Source: JAYEIH01 sp034659995 (GTDB lineage: Archaea; Methanobacteriota_B; Thermococci; Methanofastidiosales; B48-G16). From it: 53,496 nucleotides of DNA. The first letter of the stretch is position 1, and every line of letters begins with the position of its first letter. Made by a program: the position numbers and the translations under genes. Below, piece by piece: positions 32,108-40,140 of this stretch. Where the stretch lies: the NCBI GenBank assembly GCA_034659995.1, contig JAYEIH010000068.1:1-53496 (forward strand), written 5' to 3'. The notes under the pieces are model-generated. The model was not told where the DNA came from. It worked only from the letters and a program-made list of their open reading frames with translations, and made no database searches.

Positions 32108-32119
32108 CTTTTTAAATAC
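32108..32119 (+). promoter_or_regulatory. TATA box of the histidine operon
   Basis: CTTTTTAAATAC fits the archaeal TATA consensus. Its centre is about 24 bases before ATGATG at 32136-32141, the start of the leader peptide, but about 135 bases before hisG. The his mRNA therefore probably begins at the leader ORF. Confidence 0.6.
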
Positions 32120-32135
32120 AGGCCCATAAAAACAT

Positions 32136-32216
32136 ATGATGTGTCCTGATCAGAAATGTACAAGAAGGAACATAAGCATTTCTAAGGTAGTGGCAGGACT
32201 GCATCACCATCGATAA
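32136..32216 (+). CDS. histidine-operon leader peptide (26 aa, ends His-His-His-Arg)
   Basis: A complete frame from ATGATG: it starts MMCPDQKCTRR, contains SKVVAGL and ends LHHHR before TAA at 32214-32216. The three His codons (CAT CAC CAT, 32202-32210) immediately precede the last codon, as in bacterial hisL-type attenuator peptides. The start coincides with the predicted transcription start, so it would be translated as a leaderless ORF. The stop lies 32 bases before the hisG start. No resemblance to other proteins is expected for such a peptide. Confidence 0.65.
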   Translation: MMCPDQKCTRRNISISKVVAGLHHHR

Positions 32217-32220
32217 AATA

Positions 32221-32242
32221 ATCTCCTTTGTTAAGGGGAGGT
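32221..32242 (+). promoter_or_regulatory. SD-sequestering stem before hisG (candidate translational attenuator)
   Basis: ATCTCC (32221-32226) can pair with GGAGGT (32237-32242), the core of the hisG ribosome binding site: five Watson-Crick pairs and one G-U around a ten-base loop. The 5' arm begins five bases after the leader-peptide stop and 11 bases after the last His codon. A ribosome stalled on the His codons would cover bases close to or in this arm and free the ribosome binding site. Pairing is seen; regulation is inferred. Confidence 0.5.
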
Positions 32243-32248
32243 GCTATT

Positions 32249-33103
32249 TTGGCAAAATTACGAATTGTTATACCGAAGGGTAGGATCTATGGAAATGTGA
32301 TCGGCCTCATAGAGGATGCGGGCATTGCAGTAGAGGTAGATGAACGGTCGTACAGGCCCGTTGTTAGTAATGAGGGCCTGGAGATAAAAATAATGAAACC
32401 CCAAAATATCCCGAGCCTTGTGGAGCTCGGATCTCACGATCTGGGATTCACAGGATATGATTGGGTCAAGGAGACAGGTGCAGAGGTTACCGAGGTGATG
32501 GATCTTGGCTTCGATCCCGTGCGGATCGTTGCTGCTGTTCCCCAAAATCTTCTCAATGTAGATCTTCATGAAAGAAAAATGGTTGTAGCCTCGGAGTATC
32601 GAAAAATTACGGAGTCATTTCTTGAGAAAAAGGGATACGACCATGTTTTTTTACGAACATACGGTGCTACCGAGGTATTTCCTCCTGACGATGCCGATAT
32701 GATTGTGGATAACACTTCCACGGGTAGGACTCTAGAGGCTAACAACCTACATGTTCTTGCAACGCTGATGGAATCCTCCACCCGCCTCATTGCAAACAGA
32801 GCAGCGCTGCGGGATCCGGAAAAAAAGGAGAAGATTAATGAGCTGAAAACACTTTTTCAGGCAGTTCTCGATGCCAGAGAGAGGGTCATGCTGGAGATGA
32901 ACATTCCCAAAGGGAAGGCGGATGAAATTATCAAAGCACTTCCCTGCATGCGGTCGCCAACGGTAGCGCCTCTTTACGGCAAGGAGGGGTACGCCATAAA
33001 AGTGGCTGTGAAGAGAACAGAGGCGGCAAAACTCATACCGCGAGTCAAGAAACTTGGTGCCACCGATATACTGGAGTACAATCCTATGAAGGTGGTGATA
33101 TGA
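32249..33103 (+). CDS. hisG: ATP phosphoribosyltransferase (long form), 284 aa
   Basis: First step of histidine synthesis, joining PRPP and ATP. LRIVIPKGRIYG, SHDLGFTGYDWV and the PRPP loop DNTSTGRTLEANNL are present, and the C-terminal regulatory domain (ALPCMRSPTVAPLYG...EGYAIKVAV) makes it the histidine-inhibited long form. The start is a TTG at 32249 with GGGGAGGTG correctly spaced before it; an upstream TTG at 32228 would run through the ribosome binding site. It ends in an ATGA overlap with the next gene. Confidence 0.93.
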   Translation: MAKLRIVIPKGRIYGNVIGLIEDAGIAVEVDERSYRPVVSNEGLEIKIMKPQNIPSLVELGSHDLGFTGYDWVKETGAEVTEVMDLGFDPVRIVAAVPQNLLNVDLHERKMVVASEYRKITESFLEKKGYDHVFLRTYGATEVFPPDDADMIVDNTSTGRTLEANNLHVLATLMESSTRLIANRAALRDPEKKEKINELKTLFQAVLDARERVMLEMNIPKGKADEIIKALPCMRSPTVAPLYGKEGYAIKVAVKRTEAAKLIPRVKKLGATDILEYNPMKVVI

Positions 33104-34773
33104 GAGCCAGAAAAGGTCTGGAGGAGGTTATGCCGTACAGTGTTCCCATCTCACGAAGAGGAATGATACGACTCGATCTTAACGAAAATACGCAGTCCTG
33201 TTCTCTGAGGGCTGTAGAAGCTATAAAAGATATTAATTCTGCCGATATTAGCTCTTATCCGGATTACGCTCTGTTGATAGATGATATTTCTACTAATCTT
33301 AGCCTTCAGCCCGCGAGTATACTTCCTACCAATGGAGCCGATGGAGCCATACGCTCAGTAATGGATACGTACATTGCAGAAGATGATAAAATCGTGCTTC
33401 CAACTCCATATTTCAGTATGTATAAGATTATAGCGGAGGTGCGTGGGGCGGAGGTGGTAGCTGTCCCGTATAATGAGGATCTTTCTTTTCCAGAGAAAGC
33501 ATTGCTCGCACAAAGAGGAAAGCTGACGGTAATTGTAAACCCGGGAAATCCTACCGGTTCCCGGATCCCACGAGATACCTTCATTGAGATCATGGGGGAA
33601 GTGGAGGGCATTGTCATTCTCGATGAGGCATACTATCAGTTTGCCGGTGAGTCCTTTATCGATCTCATTGAGCGGTTCGACAACCTCATTGTGATCCACA
33701 CATTCTCAAAGGCCTACGGCCTGGCAGGACTGCGACTGGGATATATTGCCTCTGCCTCTCAAAATATAGAGGAAATACGGAAGGTGAACCCGCCTTTCCC
33801 AGTGAGTTCTGCAGCCGTTGTTGCGGGCAGGGCGGCAATTGCGGATACTGAACACATAAAAAGGGTAGTTACGGAAATACGGAAGGAAAAAGAGTTTCTC
33901 CACACACAGTTAACAAAAATGGGAGTTAAAACCCGCAGAACAAAGACAAACTTCATTTTAGTACAGACCGGAGAGGAAACCAGCAGAGTCTGCAGTGAGC
34001 TGCGGAAACGGGGAATTTTGGTAAAGAATATGAGTACCTTTCCTCTTCTGAAAGGATACCTCCGGGTTACAGTCGGGACTCACACCGGGAATATCGTTTT
34101 ACTGAAGACACTCAGAGAGATACTTCCGCTCCAAGGGATTCTCTTTGATATGGACGGGGTATTGGTGGATGTGGGTGAGTCGTACAGGCGCACGATAAAG
34201 GAGACAGCTGAAGAATTTAGGGGAGAAGAGGTTTCTATGGAGGAGATAGAGGAGTACAAGAAAAGAGGAGGGTACAATAATGACTGGGATCTCACCGAGG
34301 CACTCATTCGGTCCTCAGGAAAGAAAATTCTCAGAGAAACGATCATCGAGCATTTCCAAAGGCGATATTTGGGAAAAAATTTTGATGGCTATATAGCGAA
34401 TGAGCAGTGGCTTCTCGATAAGTCCCTCCTCCGAGAGCTGAGCACTCGGTACTCCCTTGGGATTGTGACGGGAAGGCCGAGAGAGGAGGCGGTATACACG
34501 CTCACCAGGGAAAAAGTAGCCAAGTACTTCGATTGTGTCATTACCATGGATGAAGTACCAGGTAAGGAAAAACCTGATCCCTATGGAATAAGAATGGCAG
34601 TTCAGCAGTTGGATATTTCACGAGCACTGTATCTCGGCGATACCGTTGATGACCTTCGTGCCGCAACTTCTGCAGGTGTTATTCCTGTATCTATCGGTCT
34701 GGGGGGGATAAGGGAGGAAAACGTGGTATATATCTTGAAGAGTGTAAATGAAATAGAGGAGATAGTATGGTAA
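33100..34773 (+). CDS. hisC: histidinol-phosphate aminotransferase fused to a HAD phosphatase, 557 aa
   Basis: Residues 1-340 form a class I/II aminotransferase of the HisC type (LDLNEN, NPGNPTG, LDEAYYQF, PLP lysine K204 in HTFSKAYGLAGLRLGY). From residue about 345 a HAD hydrolase follows: ILFDMDGVLVD with D350/D352, GIVTGRP, the lysine in GKEKPDP and LGDTVDDLRAA. No other histidinol-phosphatase is encoded in the operon, so the HAD half most likely does the next step, giving a two-step enzyme. Overlaps join it to hisG and hisB. Confidence 0.88.
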   Translation: MRARKGLEEVMPYSVPISRRGMIRLDLNENTQSCSLRAVEAIKDINSADISSYPDYALLIDDISTNLSLQPASILPTNGADGAIRSVMDTYIAEDDKIVLPTPYFSMYKIIAEVRGAEVVAVPYNEDLSFPEKALLAQRGKLTVIVNPGNPTGSRIPRDTFIEIMGEVEGIVILDEAYYQFAGESFIDLIERFDNLIVIHTFSKAYGLAGLRLGYIASASQNIEEIRKVNPPFPVSSAAVVAGRAAIADTEHIKRVVTEIRKEKEFLHTQLTKMGVKTRRTKTNFILVQTGEETSRVCSELRKRGILVKNMSTFPLLKGYLRVTVGTHTGNIVLLKTLREILPLQGILFDMDGVLVDVGESYRRTIKETAEEFRGEEVSMEEIEEYKKRGGYNNDWDLTEALIRSSGKKILRETIIEHFQRRYLGKNFDGYIANEQWLLDKSLLRELSTRYSLGIVTGRPREEAVYTLTREKVAKYFDCVITMDEVPGKEKPDPYGIRMAVQQLDISRALYLGDTVDDLRAATSAGVIPVSIGLGGIREENVVYILKSVNEIEEIVW

Positions 34774-35357
34774 GAAAAGCTACCGTTGGGAGAAAAACAA
34801 GGGAAACAGAAATAAATGCAGCACTTAAGATTGATGGAGAAGGAACGAGTGAGATAGATACCGGAATAGGATTTTTTACCCATATGCTGGAGACTTTTGC
34901 CAAACATGGGTCTTTTGACCTTGAAATAAAGGTGAAAGGAGATTTAGAGGTGGATCAACACCACACAGTGGAAGATACGGGGATTGTCCTTGGCCAGCTC
35001 TTTAAGGAGGCTCTGAACGATAAAAAAGGAATAAAAAGAGCGGGATTTTTTATTTGCTCCATGGATGAAGCGCTGGTCATGACTGCGGTGGATATATCCA
35101 ATAGGCCGTATTTTTTCATGAATGCAGGGTTTAAAAAGGAAAAAGTTGGAAAATTTTCTACAGAGTTACTAGAGGATTTTTTTAGGGCCTTCGTCACATC
35201 TTTTGGGGCCAGTCTCCACATAGCCGTTATTTATGGTCGTTCAGACCATCACAAGATAGAGGCAGTATTCAAGGCTCTTGGGAGGTCGTTAAAAATGGCA
35301 TGCAGGATTGAGGAAGGGCGCAAGGATCAAACTTTAAGCACGAAGGGGATGTTATGA
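34767..35357 (+). CDS. hisB: imidazoleglycerol-phosphate dehydratase, 196 aa
   Basis: Dehydrates imidazoleglycerol phosphate to imidazoleacetol phosphate with Mn2+. The two metal-binding histidine motifs are present: DQHHTVEDTGIVLG and RSDHHKIEAVFKALGRSLKMA. It is a stand-alone dehydratase without the phosphatase half found in enterobacteria. The start overlaps the end of the HisC-HAD gene, and the end overlaps hisH by ATGA. Confidence 0.95.
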   Translation: MVRKATVGRKTRETEINAALKIDGEGTSEIDTGIGFFTHMLETFAKHGSFDLEIKVKGDLEVDQHHTVEDTGIVLGQLFKEALNDKKGIKRAGFFICSMDEALVMTAVDISNRPYFFMNAGFKKEKVGKFSTELLEDFFRAFVTSFGASLHIAVIYGRSDHHKIEAVFKALGRSLKMACRIEEGRKDQTLSTKGML

Positions 35358-35950
35358 TAGGAATAATTGATTATGGAGCAGGCAATATTCAATCAGTAAA
35401 GAGGACATTGGGATACCTTGGGGAGGAGCCCCAGATGGTTACCTCACCAAAGGACTTTAAGGATGTTCATAAACTCATACTGCCCGGGGTAGGCGCTTTT
35501 CGTTCTGCGGCTGAGCGGCTGAGAGTTTCCGGAATGTACAATCGTGTTGAGGACTGGATACGATCAGAAAAACCCTTTCTGGGCATCTGTCTTGGCATGC
35601 AGCTTCTCTTTGAGGAGAGCGAGGAGGCTGAAGGTACCGATGGATTTGGCGTATTTAAAGGCAGAGTTGTACGATTTAAGGGGCGCAAGGTACCGCAGAT
35701 GGGATGGAACCAGGTGAAAATACAGAAGAACTCCCCCTTAATGAGCGGCATAAAGGATAACTCCTTTTTTTATTTTTTGCATGGGTACCATCTTCAGACA
35801 GAGGAGGATATTGTTGTAGGTACCACGGAGTACGGTGTGAACTATCCTTCTGTCATTGGGGAGGGAAACAGCTATGCGGTTCAGTTTCATCCCGAGAAAA
35901 GCGGTAATACGGGACTTAAACTCCTAAAAAACTGGGTGAGGAAATGTTAG
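35354..35950 (+). CDS. hisH: imidazole glycerol phosphate synthase, glutaminase subunit, 198 aa
   Basis: Class I glutamine amidotransferase that feeds ammonia to HisF. The nucleophile cysteine is in FLGICLGMQLLFEES and the His-Glu pair in QFHPEKSG. The N-terminal DYGAGNIQSVKRTLGYLG is typical of HisH. Coupled to hisB by ATGA and overlapping the hisF start by seven bases. Confidence 0.95.
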   Translation: MIGIIDYGAGNIQSVKRTLGYLGEEPQMVTSPKDFKDVHKLILPGVGAFRSAAERLRVSGMYNRVEDWIRSEKPFLGICLGMQLLFEESEEAEGTDGFGVFKGRVVRFKGRKVPQMGWNQVKIQKNSPLMSGIKDNSFFYFLHGYHLQTEEDIVVGTTEYGVNYPSVIGEGNSYAVQFHPEKSGNTGLKLLKNWVRKC

Positions 35951-36696
35951 CGACACGAATAATCTCCTGTCTTGACGTGGATGAAGGCAGGGTAAAAAAG
36001 GGAGTGCAGTTTAAGGAACTTAGAGATGCAGGTGACCCTGTTGAGCTGGCGAGACGGTACAACGGTCAAGGTGCCGATGAACTGACTTTTCTCGATATTG
36101 GCGCATCGTATAAGAGCCGCGAGATCCTTATTGATACGGTAAAAAAGGTATCAGAGGAGGTGTTTATCCCCCTTACCGTTGGAGGCGGGCTTCATACCGT
36201 TGAGGATATGAGAAAGGCACTGAGGGCAGGTGCAGATAAGGTTGCACTGTGCACTGCTGCTCTTCAACGGCCCACCCTTCTCTCCAAAGGTGCACAGGCA
36301 TTTGGATCTCAGTGTGTTGTGCTCTCCATCGATGCGAAGAGAACTGGAAAGCGCTGGTGTGCCTTTACTCATGGAGGACGTAATAATACAGGGGTCAATG
36401 CCGTATCCTGGGCAAAAAAAGGTGAAGAACTGGGTGCAGGCGAGATCCTGCTTAACTCCATGGACAGAGATGGAACGCAGGAGGGATACGATCTTGAGCT
36501 CACAAAGAAAGTCTCTCAGGCCGTAAATATTCCAGTTATTGCCTCCGGAGGAGCGGGTACCCTGGAGCAGGTCTATGAGGCAGTGGCGAAGGGGAAGGCA
36601 GATGCTGTTCTTCTTGCCTCCCTGTTACACTATGGTGATTATACGATTCCAGAGATCAAGGAGTACTTACGAGAGAAAGGAGTGTGCATGAGATGA
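35944..36696 (+). CDS. hisF: imidazole glycerol phosphate synthase, cyclase subunit, 250 aa
   Basis: TIM-barrel cyclase with CLDVDEGRVKKGVQF, TFLDIGAS, PLTVGGGLHTVEDM, VVLSIDAKR, GEILLNSMDRDGTQEGYD and PVIASGGAGTLEQV, the phosphate-binding loops and catalytic aspartates of HisF. Works as a heterodimer with the adjacent HisH. Ends in an ATGA overlap with the HisA-HisI-HisE gene. Confidence 0.96.
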   Translation: MLATRIISCLDVDEGRVKKGVQFKELRDAGDPVELARRYNGQGADELTFLDIGASYKSREILIDTVKKVSEEVFIPLTVGGGLHTVEDMRKALRAGADKVALCTAALQRPTLLSKGAQAFGSQCVVLSIDAKRTGKRWCAFTHGGRNNTGVNAVSWAKKGEELGAGEILLNSMDRDGTQEGYDLELTKKVSQAVNIPVIASGGAGTLEQVYEAVAKGKADAVLLASLLHYGDYTIPEIKEYLREKGVCMR

Positions 36697-37937
36697 TTAT
36701 CTCTTCTATCGATCTTATGGATGGGAAGACCGTGCAGCTCAGACAGGGGGAGAAAAAGATGCTTGAGAGAGAGGATACTTTTGCCCTGGCCAGGAATTTT
36801 GACAGATACGGAAAAATAGCGGTCATCGATCTCGATGCGGCCATGAACAAGGGCAATAATGCCGAGATGATCAAAGAGCTCCTGAGCCGTGGCGAGTGCC
36901 GCGTGGGTGGCGGAGTGCGAACTGTTGAGAAGGCTCGTGAGCTGGTGTCTCTTGGCGCCGAGAAGGTGATTATTGGCTCTAAGGCCTTTGAAAACGATAC
37001 GATTAACCACGCGTTCCTTGAGAAGCTCACAAAGGAAATAGGGGAGTATAGGCTTATTATCGCCATCGATGCTCTCCACAATGAGATCGTGACAGATGCA
37101 TGGAAACATACGACAGGACTTGATCTTTACGAGACCGTGCCCTTTCTTGAGAAGTACGCCTCCGAGTTTCTTTTCACCTGTGTGGAGCGAGAGGGAACAA
37201 TGAAAGGCATTGATATGCCCATGGTGAAAAAACTCACCGAGGTGACGACGCGTGAGCTCACCGTTGCCGGAGGCGTGAGCACCATGGGGGAGGTTGCAGA
37301 ACTTTCAAGATTGGGTGTGGATGCTCAGCTTGGTATGGCGCTCTACAAAGAGAAAATCGATCTCGCAGAGGCCTTTATCGAGTCTCTTTCATGGAAAAGC
37401 GATCTCATCCCAACAATCACGCAGAATACCTCTGGTCAGGTGCTTATGCTTGCGTACAGTAGCAAAGAGTCGCTTAAAAAGGCGTTTGAAACAAGGAAAA
37501 TGTGGTATTTCTCCCGATCTCGAGGGAAACTCTGGCAAAAAGGAGAAAGTTCGGGCAACACTCAGAAGTTTATACGAATGAGAGCAGACTGCGATAGAGA
37601 TGCGGTGCTTACCACTGTGAACCAAAAAGGCGTTGCCTGCCATACCGGCTCGTACTCTTGCTTTGGCGATAAGCATTACGGATTGCATGAACTCCATGCC
37701 GTTCTCAGAGACCGGCTTGAAAAAAAGCCTCAGGGATCGTATACTGCATCTCTTTCCGATGAGCGTCTCAGGGAAAAGATTCTCGAAGAGGCGCAGGAAG
37801 TAATGGAAGCAAGGACAGAAGATGAGGTTATATGGGAAAGTGCGGATGTTATGTATTTTTTGACCGTTCTTCTCGCGAAACACGGCATTTCGGTAGAAGA
37901 CGTACTTAATGAGCTTGCAAGGAGGAGAAAGAAGTGA
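36693..37937 (+). CDS. trifunctional HisA-HisI-HisE fusion, 414 aa
   Basis: Three enzymes in one chain. Residues 1-230: ProFAR isomerase HisA (IDLMDGKTVQL, GGGVRTVEKA, VAGGVSTMGE). About 235-327: phosphoribosyl-AMP cyclohydrolase HisI (MWYFSRSRGKLWQKGESSG, DCDRDA, CHTGSYSCF with zinc cysteines). About 330-414: phosphoribosyl-ATP pyrophosphatase HisE (KILEEAQEVMEA, WESADVMYFLTVLL). HisIE pairs are known; the additional fusion to HisA is unusual. An ATG at 36684 is also possible, but 36693 gives the ATGA overlap and the usual HisA start. Confidence 0.92.
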   Translation: MIISSIDLMDGKTVQLRQGEKKMLEREDTFALARNFDRYGKIAVIDLDAAMNKGNNAEMIKELLSRGECRVGGGVRTVEKARELVSLGAEKVIIGSKAFENDTINHAFLEKLTKEIGEYRLIIAIDALHNEIVTDAWKHTTGLDLYETVPFLEKYASEFLFTCVEREGTMKGIDMPMVKKLTEVTTRELTVAGGVSTMGEVAELSRLGVDAQLGMALYKEKIDLAEAFIESLSWKSDLIPTITQNTSGQVLMLAYSSKESLKKAFETRKMWYFSRSRGKLWQKGESSGNTQKFIRMRADCDRDAVLTTVNQKGVACHTGSYSCFGDKHYGLHELHAVLRDRLEKKPQGSYTASLSDERLREKILEEAQEVMEARTEDEVIWESADVMYFLTVLLAKHGISVEDVLNELARRRKK

Positions 37938-39169
37938 AAATTGTTAGTCCACGAGATCTCGATGACAGGTTCTTTACGTATGAGGAACCTGCGGGGCTCT
38001 CTCGCGTGAGAGAGATCCTCCGTGATGTTCGGAAAAGAGGCGATACGGCGGTGAAGGAGTACACAAAGAAGTTTGATGGAGTTTCTCTGGATAAGCTAAA
38101 AATAGAGAAGAACGAGATAGAGAGAGCCTACAAATGTACCGATAAAGAGGTTATTGTAGCCATGAACACTGCCGCTGAAAATATCGAGAAATTTGCAATG
38201 AAGCAGTTATCTCAGTTTACCGATTTTGAAGAAGAGATTGTTTCCGGTGCAACTGCAGGACAGAGGGTTGTACCCATAGAGAGGGTCGGCATTTATGTTC
38301 CGGGTGGAAAATTCCCTCTTATTTCTTCAGTGCTCATGTGTGCTGTTCCGGCGAAGCTGGCAGGGGTGAAAGAGATCTTGATTTGTTCGCCTCCAGCCTA
38401 CAAAGGCTCTATTCACAACGCAGTTCTCGCAGCAGCGAGTATTGTCGGCGTTGAAGAAGTCTATGCAGTAGGAGGTGCCCAGGCCATTGGAGCGATGGCG
38501 TACGGAACAGAGACTATTTCTCGCGTGGACAAGATTGTGGGACCTGGAAATACGTACGTCACATCAGCAAAAAAGGAAGTTTTTGGAGAAGTAGGGATTG
38601 ACTTCATTGCTGGTCCCACAGAGCTCATGATTATTGCCGACAAGACGGCAGATCCTGCTGTTATTACCGCGGATCTTCTTGCGCAGGCAGAACACGATAA
38701 GGATGCGCTGCCTATTTTGGTCACGCCGTCTTCAGAGCTTGCAGAGGACGTGACTCAAATGATAAAGGAACAGGAGATAGAGAACGGCGGCTTGAGTATT
38801 CTTGTAAAGAGTTTGGATGATGCAATCGGGATTGCAAACAAAAAGGCACCTGAACATATGGAACTCCAGGTAAAAAACGCAGAAAAATATGCGAAAAAGC
38901 TGAGAAATTATGGCTCCCTCTTTATAGGAACCTATAGCTCCGAGGTACTCGGCGATTACAGCAGCGGGCTGAACCATACGTTGCCTACGAATACCTCGGC
39001 CCGGTATACCGGCGGCTTGAGCGTGATGGACTTTCTGAAACTTCAGACAACGCTGAGAGTTACGAAGGAAGGAGGGAGAAAGATAGGTCTCACCGCGAAG
39101 GTACTCGCAGAAACAGAGGGACTGCAGGGGCATGTACGGTCCGTTGATGTGCGGGAGAAGGTACCTTAG
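37934..39169 (+). CDS. hisD: histidinol dehydrogenase, 411 aa
   Basis: Last two oxidations to histidine, zinc and NAD dependent. Signatures include GQRVVPIERVGIYVPGGKFPL, VAGAQAIGAMAYGT-type loop, KIVGPGNTYV, AGPTELMIIAD, LLAQAEHDKDA and APEHMELQ. The start is GTG, overlapping the fusion gene's TGA (GTGA). It is the seventh and last gene of the operon, and its 3' end overlaps the convergent NTF2-like gene by four bases. Confidence 0.96.
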   Translation: MKIVSPRDLDDRFFTYEEPAGLSRVREILRDVRKRGDTAVKEYTKKFDGVSLDKLKIEKNEIERAYKCTDKEVIVAMNTAAENIEKFAMKQLSQFTDFEEEIVSGATAGQRVVPIERVGIYVPGGKFPLISSVLMCAVPAKLAGVKEILICSPPAYKGSIHNAVLAAASIVGVEEVYAVGGAQAIGAMAYGTETISRVDKIVGPGNTYVTSAKKEVFGEVGIDFIAGPTELMIIADKTADPAVITADLLAQAEHDKDALPILVTPSSELAEDVTQMIKEQEIENGGLSILVKSLDDAIGIANKKAPEHMELQVKNAEKYAKKLRNYGSLFIGTYSSEVLGDYSSGLNHTLPTNTSARYTGGLSVMDFLKLQTTLRVTKEGGRKIGLTAKVLAETEGLQGHVRSVDVREKVP

Positions 39170-39549
39170 GTTCCTTTCATTTTCTTAAATTCCTCGCGGA
39201 TAGCAGCGGTATTGTAAATAATCGTCAACTGCTGTATCTTGCCGTCACTGGCAAACTGAACGATGTCAACACACTCAAAGGAGGTGATCGTGCCGTTTTT
39301 CAGGGTCCAGGTATACAAAAAATGAACAGCACCGGTGCGGCCGTTGTTTTTGGCTGTAAAGAGATTCAGAGGCGTTATCGTTGATTTTTGGGTGTCCTCA
39401 AAGAGATCACGATAGAATAACGAAGCGTCCATTCTTCCATAGAGAGGAGAGACAACGACAGCATTTTCTGCGAAAAGGCTCATCACCTCATCGTAACTCT
39501 CATTTTCCAGTGCCTTCACATATCGAGAGAGTGTTTTTTCAATCTTCAT
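39166..39549 (-). CDS. NTF2/SnoaL-like small protein, 127 aa
   Basis: A single cone-shaped alpha+beta domain: TLSRYVKALENESYDEVMSLFAENAVVVSP, YRDLFEDTQ, AVHFLYTWTLKNG and QQLTIIYNT. Such proteins are hydrolases, isomerases or ligand binders; here the activity is unknown. A frame from 39627 exists, but the family begins near the ATG at 39549, preceded by TGTGATGG. It follows the asparaginase-like gene by about 30 bases and is probably cotranscribed. Confidence 0.7.
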   Translation of the reverse strand: MKIEKTLSRYVKALENESYDEVMSLFAENAVVVSPLYGRMDASLFYRDLFEDTQKSTITPLNLFTAKNNGRTGAVHFLYTWTLKNGTITSFECVDIVQFASDGKIQQLTIIYNTAAIREEFKKMKGT

Positions 39550-39580
39550 ACCATCACATCCAGCGTATCCAATTAGTATT

Positions 39581-40069
39581 TTATGTTTTTTCTTCAAAAG
39601 TACCAGTTTTCTTATTTTTTCGAACATTGTCCCATGGAAAGTATTTCCCGTTCATCGCCACGTATACGCCGTGAGGCAGTGCCTGGACAAAGGAGAGAGC
39701 ACTACCCAGATTGAACAATCCGTCGGAACTTCCGAACTTGTAGGGAATCATTGCGCCGGTTAGTACGATTGTTTTTTCTTTTATCTCTTCTGCAAGAATT
39801 TTGGCAGTTTTTACCATGGTATCTGTACCATGGGTAACAACAATTCTGTTTTCTTTTGTCTTTTTACAGTTTTCAAGGATAATCTCTCTATCGGCAGCTG
39901 TCATATCCAGACTGTCGATCATCATAAGCGTTCTGATGGAAACGTTGAGCTTACATCGTCCTAACTTTAACATTTCAGCCACATGTGTATCTCTGAAGAA
40001 GAGCTCCCCAGTTATTTCATTGTACTCCTTGTCGAATGTTCCGCCAGTTACAAAGATCCGTACTGTCAT
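39581..40069 (-). CDS. asparaginase N-terminal-domain protein, 162 aa
   Basis: The first catalytic threonine motif TGGTFDKEYNE (about residues 8-18) and the second THGTDTMVKTA (about 79-89) of type I/II asparaginases are both present. The protein stops at about 160 residues, where a full enzyme has some 330, so the C-terminal domain that completes the active-site dimer is missing. Short versions occur naturally in several prokaryotes, so this need not be a truncation. ATATTTATAAAG lies 26 bases before the ATG. Confidence 0.8.
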   Translation of the reverse strand: MTVRIFVTGGTFDKEYNEITGELFFRDTHVAEMLKLGRCKLNVSIRTLMMIDSLDMTAADREIILENCKKTKENRIVVTHGTDTMVKTAKILAEEIKEKTIVLTGAMIPYKFGSSDGLFNLGSALSFVQALPHGVYVAMNGKYFPWDNVRKNKKTGTFEEKT

Positions 40070-40140
40070 AATAGCAGTAGCTGCGGTACTTTATAAATAT
40101 TTTTGTCTATTGATACCTTCTTTCTTTTCTGTTAGACGGG

